From JALZKA01 sp963753385 (GTDB lineage: Bacteria; Actinomycetota; Thermoleophilia; Solirubrobacterales; 70-9): DNA of 64,000 nt. Below, one piece after another: positions 59,323 through 64,000 of this stretch. The stretch lies in contig CAVWCC010000005.1 in the NCBI GenBank assembly GCA_963753385.1, positions 124,001 through 188,000 on the forward strand, written 5' to 3'. A model generated the notes under the pieces. The model saw nothing but the letters and a program-made list of their open reading frames with translations. It was not told the DNA's origin and ran no database searches. Made by a program: the position numbers and the translations under genes. Position 1 is the first letter of the stretch. Every line of letters starts with the position of its first letter.

Positions 59323-62300
59323 ATGTCCGGGAACGCGCGCACCGTGCTCGTCCGCCGTGACGACCAGTTAGGGAGGCTCGAGGATGCCCTGCTCGAGGCG
59401 CGTCGCGGGCACGGGCGCCTGGTGGTGCTGTCGGGCGAGGCCGGGATCGGGAAGACGAGGCTGGCGTCCGAGCTGGCGAATCAGGCGCGGCGGCTCGGCT
59501 CGACGGTGCTCTGGGGCGGCTGCAGCGAGGCCGAGCTCTCGCTGCCGTACCTGCCGTTCGTGGAGGCGATCGGCAACCACCTCTCCGACGCCGACGTCGC
59601 CGACCTGGCCGAACGGCTGGGGCCCGCGGGACGCGAGCTCTCCCAGCTCTTCCCGCAATTCGGCGACGGCCCGGCCCAGGCCGGCGCGACCGACCCCGGG
59701 CACGCAAAACTGCGGCTGTTCGAGGCGATCGTCGCGCTGGTCACGGCCGCGTCGGAGGACGGCGCCCTGCTGTTCGTGGTCGAGGACGTGCACTGGGCGG
59801 ACGACTCGTCCCGAGAGCTGCTCGATCACATCGCGAGGCGGCTGGCCGGTATGCGCGCCCTCGTGCTGGTGACGTATCGCAGCGACGAGCTGCACCGCCG
59901 CCACCCGTTCGTCCCGACGCTGCGCGATTGGAGACGCTCGGACCTCGCGGACGTGCTCGAGCTCGATCCGCTGCCGCAGGCGGGGATCGCCGAGATGTTC
60001 GCCGCGATCACCGAAGTCGACCTCGTCGAGCCCGAGCTGGTCGACCTGCTCTACGAACGCACCGAGGGCAACCCGTTCTTCCTCGAGGAGATGCTGACCG
60101 AGGCGAGGTGCAGCCTCGAGCCGGGGGCCGAGATCAACCGCTCGACGCTCAACGAGGTCGGGATTCCGGAGACGGTGCGCGACGCCGTCGTCCAGCGCCT
60201 CGCCCGCCTCGAGCCGGAGCATGCCGAGGTCCTCGAGGTGGCGGCCGTCCTCGGACGCACCTTCTCCTACTCCACCCTCGTCGCCGTCGCCGAGGCCGGC
60301 CCGGAGGTCGTCCAATCGGCCCTTGCCGCCGCGGTCGGGCTGCAGCTGATCGAGGAGGAGGCCGACGGCCAGGGCCGCTACCGCTGGCGCCACGCCCTGA
60401 CCGAGGAGGCGATCCACGACGAGGTCGTGACCCCGCGTCGCCAGGTGATCCACTCGCGGGCGGCCGACGCGCTGGCCGCCGACGAGTCCACCCCGCCGGT
60501 TGAGGTCGCCAACCACCTGCTGTGGTCGGGCCGGTTCGAGGAGGCCGTCCCGGTCGTCTTCGAGAGCGCCGCCCAGGCGGAGCGAGCGACGGCGTTTCGC
60601 GAGGCGGTCGCGCTCCTGGAGCGGGCACTCCCCCATATCACCGACCCGCTCGAGCGGGCGAAGATCGTGTCCCGCATCGGCGGCGACCTCGCGCTGAACG
60701 GCGAGTCCGGCGCGGCCCTGGGATTCCTGTCCGAGGGCATCGAGGCGTTGGAGGAGCTGGGCGAGTCCTTGCTCGCCGCCAGGTACCGAATCATCCTCGG
60801 CCGCAGCTACTGGGAGCGCGCCCAGCCGGGGCCGGCGAGGGTCGAGTACGAGCGGGCGCGGGACGTCCTCGCGAACGCCGGCCCCTCGGCGGAGCTCGCG
60901 ATGGCGTACGTGCGGCTCGCCGGGCTCGAGGTGTTCGAGCTCGACTTCGCGCGCTGCCTCGAGGCCGCCCGCAGCGCCGTCGAGATCGCCGAGGCCGCCG
61001 GCGCCGACTTCGAGCGCGTGTACGGCCTCAGCTTCGTCGGGCTCGGGTACATCGACGCCGGCGAGCCCGAGCGTGGGTTCGAAATCCTCGACGAGGCGTT
61101 CGCGGAGGCGTTCGCCAAGGAGTACTGGCATCTCGCCCAGAACGTTGCCTGGAACGACCTCTGGTCGCGGGTGCACCTGCGGCGCGGCGACCTCGAGGCG
61201 AGGCTGGAGCGCTTCTCGGCGCTCCCCACCTGGCCGCTGATGCAGGGGGCCGCCGCGAGCACGCGCGGCTACGTGAGCCTGGCCCGGGGCAACCTGGATG
61301 CTGCCCGCGAGGCCGCGGAAGTCGGGATCGGCGTACACGAGCGCCTCGGGTACCGGAAGATGCTTTGGCGCTGCCGCGTCCTCCTTGCCGACGTGCTGAC
61401 GGAGCTCGGGCGTTACGACGAGGCGAGCGCCGTCCTGCCGCCCACGTCGGAGCGGACCGAGCTCCAGGACATCGTCTACGACGCGGCCGCCCAGATCCGC
61501 AGCCGCCTCGCGCGCGGCCGCACCGAGGAGGCGCTCGAGCTCGCGGGTGAGATTCGCGACCGCGCCGAGGACCTGGCGGTCCACCGGCATCCGATGGCGA
61601 TCGCCGTCGAGGCGTTCTTGGCCAGCGGCGACATCGACTCGGCGGAAGAGGTCTTCGAGAAGGCTCGCGCGCATCCCGGCGATGCAGGCTCCTCGTTCCT
61701 CGACGAGATGCAGGGCGGGATCCTGCTTGCTCGCGGTGAGGCCAGCGGTGCCGCCGACTTCCTCCGCACGACGATCGAGGCGGCCAGGGAGCAGGGCTAC
61801 CTGCTGGTCGAGCTTCGCGCCCGCACGCTGCTGGGTGAGGCGCTCGGCCGCGACGGCGCGGCCATAGAGTTGGCCGCGGTCGTCGAGGAGGCGGATGTGC
61901 TGGGCGCGCGCCTGATCGCCGACGGCGCCCGGGCCACCGCCGAGCGGCTCGGGATCGAGCTTCCGGACGTGTCACCCGGGCCCACCGTCCGCGTCGCCGA
62001 GCCGGAGCTCGTCCCCGCCGGCGAGCGTCTCATCACCTCCCTCTTCGCCGACGTCCGCGGCTACACCGACCTGACCGGCAGCGAGGCTCCGGCCGACGTC
62101 GCCGAGAGGATGGCGGCGCTGTACCGGTTCGCGAGATCCGCGGTCCAGCGCCGTGGCGGTATCGTCGACAAGTTCGCCGGGGACGCCGTGATGGCGACGT
62201 TCAACGTCTCAGGAAGGAGCGTCGACCACGTGGACGACGCGCTAGAGGCGGCGTTGACGCTGCGCGACAAGGCCGCGCTGATGGACCTCGGCCTCGGGAT

Positions 62301-62586
62301 CGGGATCGCGACCGGTGCCGCGATCCTCGGTCGCGGCGCGTCCGACGACAACCTCGCCGTGACCGGGGTGGCTACCAACCTCGCCGCCCGGCTTCAGGCG
62401 GCCGCGGGTCCCGGCGAGATCCTGTTGAGCGCCGAGGCCTACCGGCGTGTCAGGGAGCGGTTGCGGGACCGCGGGGTCGAGCCCGAGCGCGAGGACCTGA
62501 GCCTGAAGGGGTTCCCGGAGCCACAGGCCGGCTACCGGCTGCCGGCGCCCGCGCCCCAAGAAATCTCCCTCCGGCCTGCGGGCTAA
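59323..62586 (+). CDS. STAND-type ATPase with TPR region and C-terminal class III nucleotide cyclase domain
   Basis: A 1087-aa signalling protein. The N-terminal AAA-like NTPase has Walker A GEAGIGKTR (38-46) and Walker B LLFVVEDVHWADDSS (about 148-162). Residues about 350-880 form helical TPR-like repeats (ESGAALGFLSEGIEALEELG, ARVEYERARDVLANAG). From about 902 a class III cyclase domain runs SLFADVRGYTDL, VDKFAGDAVMATF, VATNLAARLQ: both metal aspartates, the adenine-site lysine (DKFAGD), and the transition-state Asn/Arg are present, but the base-selecting Asp of GDxVN is Val. The usual order puts the cyclase first; here it is last. It may make cAMP or cGMP, or be a cyclase-like sensor. Confidence 0.9.
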   Translation: MSGNARTVLVRRDDQLGRLEDALLEARRGHGRLVVLSGEAGIGKTRLASELANQARRLGSTVLWGGCSEAELSLPYLPFVEAIGNHLSDADVADLAERLGPAGRELSQLFPQFGDGPAQAGATDPGHAKLRLFEAIVALVTAASEDGALLFVVEDVHWADDSSRELLDHIARRLAGMRALVLVTYRSDELHRRHPFVPTLRDWRRSDLADVLELDPLPQAGIAEMFAAITEVDLVEPELVDLLYERTEGNPFFLEEMLTEARCSLEPGAEINRSTLNEVGIPETVRDAVVQRLARLEPEHAEVLEVAAVLGRTFSYSTLVAVAEAGPEVVQSALAAAVGLQLIEEEADGQGRYRWRHALTEEAIHDEVVTPRRQVIHSRAADALAADESTPPVEVANHLLWSGRFEEAVPVVFESAAQAERATAFREAVALLERALPHITDPLERAKIVSRIGGDLALNGESGAALGFLSEGIEALEELGESLLAARYRIILGRSYWERAQPGPARVEYERARDVLANAGPSAELAMAYVRLAGLEVFELDFARCLEAARSAVEIAEAAGADFERVYGLSFVGLGYIDAGEPERGFEILDEAFAEAFAKEYWHLAQNVAWNDLWSRVHLRRGDLEARLERFSALPTWPLMQGAAASTRGYVSLARGNLDAAREAAEVGIGVHERLGYRKMLWRCRVLLADVLTELGRYDEASAVLPPTSERTELQDIVYDAAAQIRSRLARGRTEEALELAGEIRDRAEDLAVHRHPMAIAVEAFLASGDIDSAEEVFEKARAHPGDAGSSFLDEMQGGILLARGEASGAADFLRTTIEAAREQGYLLVELRARTLLGEALGRDGAAIELAAVVEEADVLGARLIADGARATAERLGIELPDVSPGPTVRVAEPELVPAGERLITSLFADVRGYTDLTGSEAPADVAERMAALYRFARSAVQRRGGIVDKFAGDAVMATFNVSGRSVDHVDDALEAALTLRDKAALMDLGLGIGIATGAAILGRGASDDNLAVTGVATNLAARLQAAAGPGEILLSAEAYRRVRERLRDRGVEPEREDLSLKGFPEPQAGYRLPAPAPQEISLRPAG

Positions 62587-62597
62587 GCTCGCGCGCC

Positions 62598-62999
62598 GTG
62601 TACGACGTCCTCCTCGCGCTCCACCTGCTCTCGGCCGCGATCACCTTCATCACGGTGGTGATCTTCAGCGCCTGGGCGTTCGGTTCGCCGGTCCGTAAGG
62701 CCGACTTCGCGCTCGCGGACGCGGCCTGGAACGTGAGCGGCTTCGGCCTCTTGGTCTTCGGCGTTTGGCTCGCGCTATACATCGACGGCTACGAGCTTTG
62801 GGATGGCTGGATCCTCGGTGCGCTCGGCCTGCTGATCCTGGCCACCTGGTTCGGCGCGCAGGCTCGGACCCAGGCGTTGCCGTTCGTCGGCGGCGAGGCC
62901 GCGAGCATGTCGGCGCAGCAGGTCACCGCGTGGCACTGGCTGCGGACGCTCTCGATCATCGGAATCCTCGTTCTTATGGTGTGGAAGCCGGGCGCATGA
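62598..62999 (+). CDS. four-helix membrane protein (DUF2269-like)
   Basis: A 133-aa integral membrane protein with four hydrophobic segments: VLLALHLLSAAITFITVVIF, GFGLLVFGVWLALYI, WILGALGLLILATWF and TLSIIGILVLMVWKPG. The leading H-x2-S-A helix and the histidine near the end (VTAWHWL) recall the DUF2269/COG5528 group of unknown function. GTG 62598 is 11 nt after the cyclase gene. Its stop overlaps the next membrane protein's start by 4 nt, so the two probably form a pair or complex. Confidence 0.7.
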   Translation: MYDVLLALHLLSAAITFITVVIFSAWAFGSPVRKADFALADAAWNVSGFGLLVFGVWLALYIDGYELWDGWILGALGLLILATWFGAQARTQALPFVGGEAASMSAQQVTAWHWLRTLSIIGILVLMVWKPGA

Positions 63000-63463
63000 T
63001 CGACCTCGCGGCAATCCGCCCAGACGAGTGGGGCCTGCCGCTGTTCCTTCACCTGCTCGGCGCGTTCACCCTGATCGGAGCCCTGGTCATGGCCGCGAAC
63101 TACCTGTTCGCCGCCCGCCGCGACGGGTCACTCGCGCTCGCCCGCCTGGGCTATCGATCGCTCCTGATCGTCGCGCTGCCCTCGTTCATCGTCATGCGGG
63201 TCGCCGCCCAGTGGATCGCCTCTGAGGAGGGCCTGGACGATTCCGACCTGACTTGGATCTCGGTCGGCTACATCACGACCGACGCCGGGATCCTGGCCCT
63301 GCTCGGCGCGACGATCGCGGCCGGGCTCGCCGTTCGCCGCGCGGGTGCCGCGGATGGGCGTGGCGAAACCGGCGGTGGCGTCGCCGTCGCCGCCTGGCTC
63401 ACCGCGCTCCTGATCGTCGTCTATGCCGTCGTGATCTGGCTGATGGCGACGAAGCCGGAGTAG
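62996..63463 (+). CDS. four-helix membrane protein, partner of the preceding gene
   Basis: A 155-aa membrane protein with four hydrophobic helices (LFLHLLGAFTLIGALVMAAN, LLIVALPSFIVMRVAAQWI, DAGILALLGATIAAGLAV, VAAWLTALLIVVYAVVIWLM). It shares the layout of the preceding protein, including an early LHLL helix, so the two may be ancient paralogues. No catalytic motif is seen. ATG 62996 overlaps the upstream stop by 4 nt. It ends 8 nt before the convergent methyltransferase stop. Confidence 0.7.
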   Translation: MIDLAAIRPDEWGLPLFLHLLGAFTLIGALVMAANYLFAARRDGSLALARLGYRSLLIVALPSFIVMRVAAQWIASEEGLDDSDLTWISVGYITTDAGILALLGATIAAGLAVRRAGAADGRGETGGGVAVAAWLTALLIVVYAVVIWLMATKPE

Positions 63464-63471
63464 GCGCGACC

Positions 63472-64000
63472 CTAGGCCGCCCCGGACGCCATCAGCACCC
63501 GGCTCGTCAGGGTGACGGTGCCGTCGTCCGCAGCGTGCGCGCGGGTCGCTTCGGTGATCGCCGCCCAGGTCTCGTCCTGCACCTCGGGCGGATGCGGGTC
63601 GATCATCGCGCTGATCGGCGGCGCGATCTCACGGACGAAGGTCGTGAACTCCTCAGGCGATTCCCAGGCGAACGTGACGTCCGTGTCCTCGACTGCGACG
63701 CCGGAGAAGCCGCCGCCTTCCAGGAGACCACCGAGCGCCTCGTGGGTGGGACGCGAGAGCGGCCCGGGCGTGCCCGGCGGTGGCGGCGGGACGTCGAGCT
63801 TCTGCATTGCGGTTCGCATCGGGATCGCCAGGAAGGGCACGTCGTCCGGCTGGCCCCAGGAGCTGATCGCCATCCGGGCTCCAGGCTTCAGGAAGCCGCG
63901 AACCTTTGCGGCCGCGCCCTCGCCGTCGGGCTCGAAGATGATCCCCCAGCGCGAGACCGCCGCGTCGAAGCTGTGCTCTGGGAAGTCCAGGTCCTGCGCC
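63472..64000 (-). CDS. SAM-dependent methyltransferase (class I), N-terminus outside window
   Basis: The frame is open from the right edge; 175 C-terminal residues are visible. They contain the late part of the Rossmann methyltransferase fold: QDLDFPEHSFDAAVSRWGI (motif with the acidic/aromatic post-II region), AAAKVRGFLKPGARMAISSW (the LKPGG-like motif IV/V), then a less conserved substrate region ending SRVLMASGAA. It resembles UbiE/COQ5-like small-molecule methyltransferases. The SAM-binding GxGxG motif lies beyond the window. An ATG at 63873 is internal and is not the start. Confidence 0.88.
   Translation of the reverse strand, partial: AQDLDFPEHSFDAAVSRWGIIFEPDGEGAAAKVRGFLKPGARMAISSWGQPDDVPFLAIPMRTAMQKLDVPPPPPGTPGPLSRPTHEALGGLLEGGGFSGVAVEDTDVTFAWESPEEFTTFVREIAPPISAMIDPHPPEVQDETWAAITEATRAHAADDGTVTLTSRVLMASGAA

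Noticed and set aside
59368..61674. 768-aa minus-strand open frame antisense to the ATPase-cyclase gene
   Set aside because: Shadow frame; the plus strand carries clear Walker and cyclase motifs through the same bases.

Overview
The window is a stretch of high-GC bacterial chromosome with dense, short-spaced genes, many GTG/TTG starts and many 4-nt ATGA/GTGA stop/start overlaps. It looks actinobacterial. The eukaryote-like NADP isocitrate dehydrogenase, PadR/MMPL, LAL-type LuxR and CGNR regulators, and a large SRP RNA with an Alu domain fit a deep-branching class such as Thermoleophilia (Solirubrobacterales/Gaiellales). That placement is inference; no 16S or other decisive marker is present.

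Region by region. 0-2.3 kb: a truncated fatty-acid hydroxylase, an AT-hook/winged-helix protein and a frameshifted GT-C-like membrane glycosyltransferase. 2.3-20 kb: central respiration. It holds icd-mdh, an SCP2 protein, an AidB-type acyl-CoA dehydrogenase coupled to a crotonase, a diguanylate cyclase, an M50-CBS site-2 protease, a complete SdhCAB complex with a cytochrome b558 anchor, an M14 peptidase, an aldehyde dehydrogenase, a second and different succinate:quinone oxidoreductase (SdhABE with a CCG-domain anchor), and a universal stress protein. 20-27 kb: a glycine/threonine repeat membrane protein beside a Ser/Thr kinase, a 51-aa L7/L12-like small protein, a frameshifted Na+/H+ antiporter, lysC-asd, and a frameshifted degenerate GH3 protein. 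26.7-36.2 kb: PadR-MMPL, a secreted protein, dnaX-ybaB-recR, two secreted hydrolases, the large SRP RNA and a BBE-type FAD oxidoreductase.

36.5-49.9 kb is accessory. A tRNA-Val(CAC) gene has its 3' 43 nt repeated 3.1 kb downstream, bracketing a small cargo (AAC(6')-like GNAT, cupin, XRE regulator, aldo/keto reductase) with no integrase. Beyond the repeat lie alpha/beta hydrolases, a 908-aa LAL LuxR regulator, small enzymes, LtrA and an animal-type haem peroxidase.

49.9-56.2 kb is a histidine-utilisation operon, hutH-hutU-def-hutF-hutI, in which every junction is a 4-nt overlap. A peptide-deformylase homologue with complete catalytic motifs sits where an N-formylglutamate deformylase would be expected. 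This is the most interesting hypothesis in the window. 56.2-64 kb: a MOSC-ferredoxin reductase fusion and a divergent CGNR regulator share two identical CTAACGG-N16-CCGTTAG operators. They are followed by a DUF2867-like protein, a 1087-aa ATPase-TPR protein with a C-terminal class III cyclase domain, two small membrane proteins and a truncated methyltransferase.

Five genes carry clean single-base-type frameshifts (six sites). Because one is hutF in an otherwise intact operon, indel errors in the assembly are as likely as true pseudogenes.
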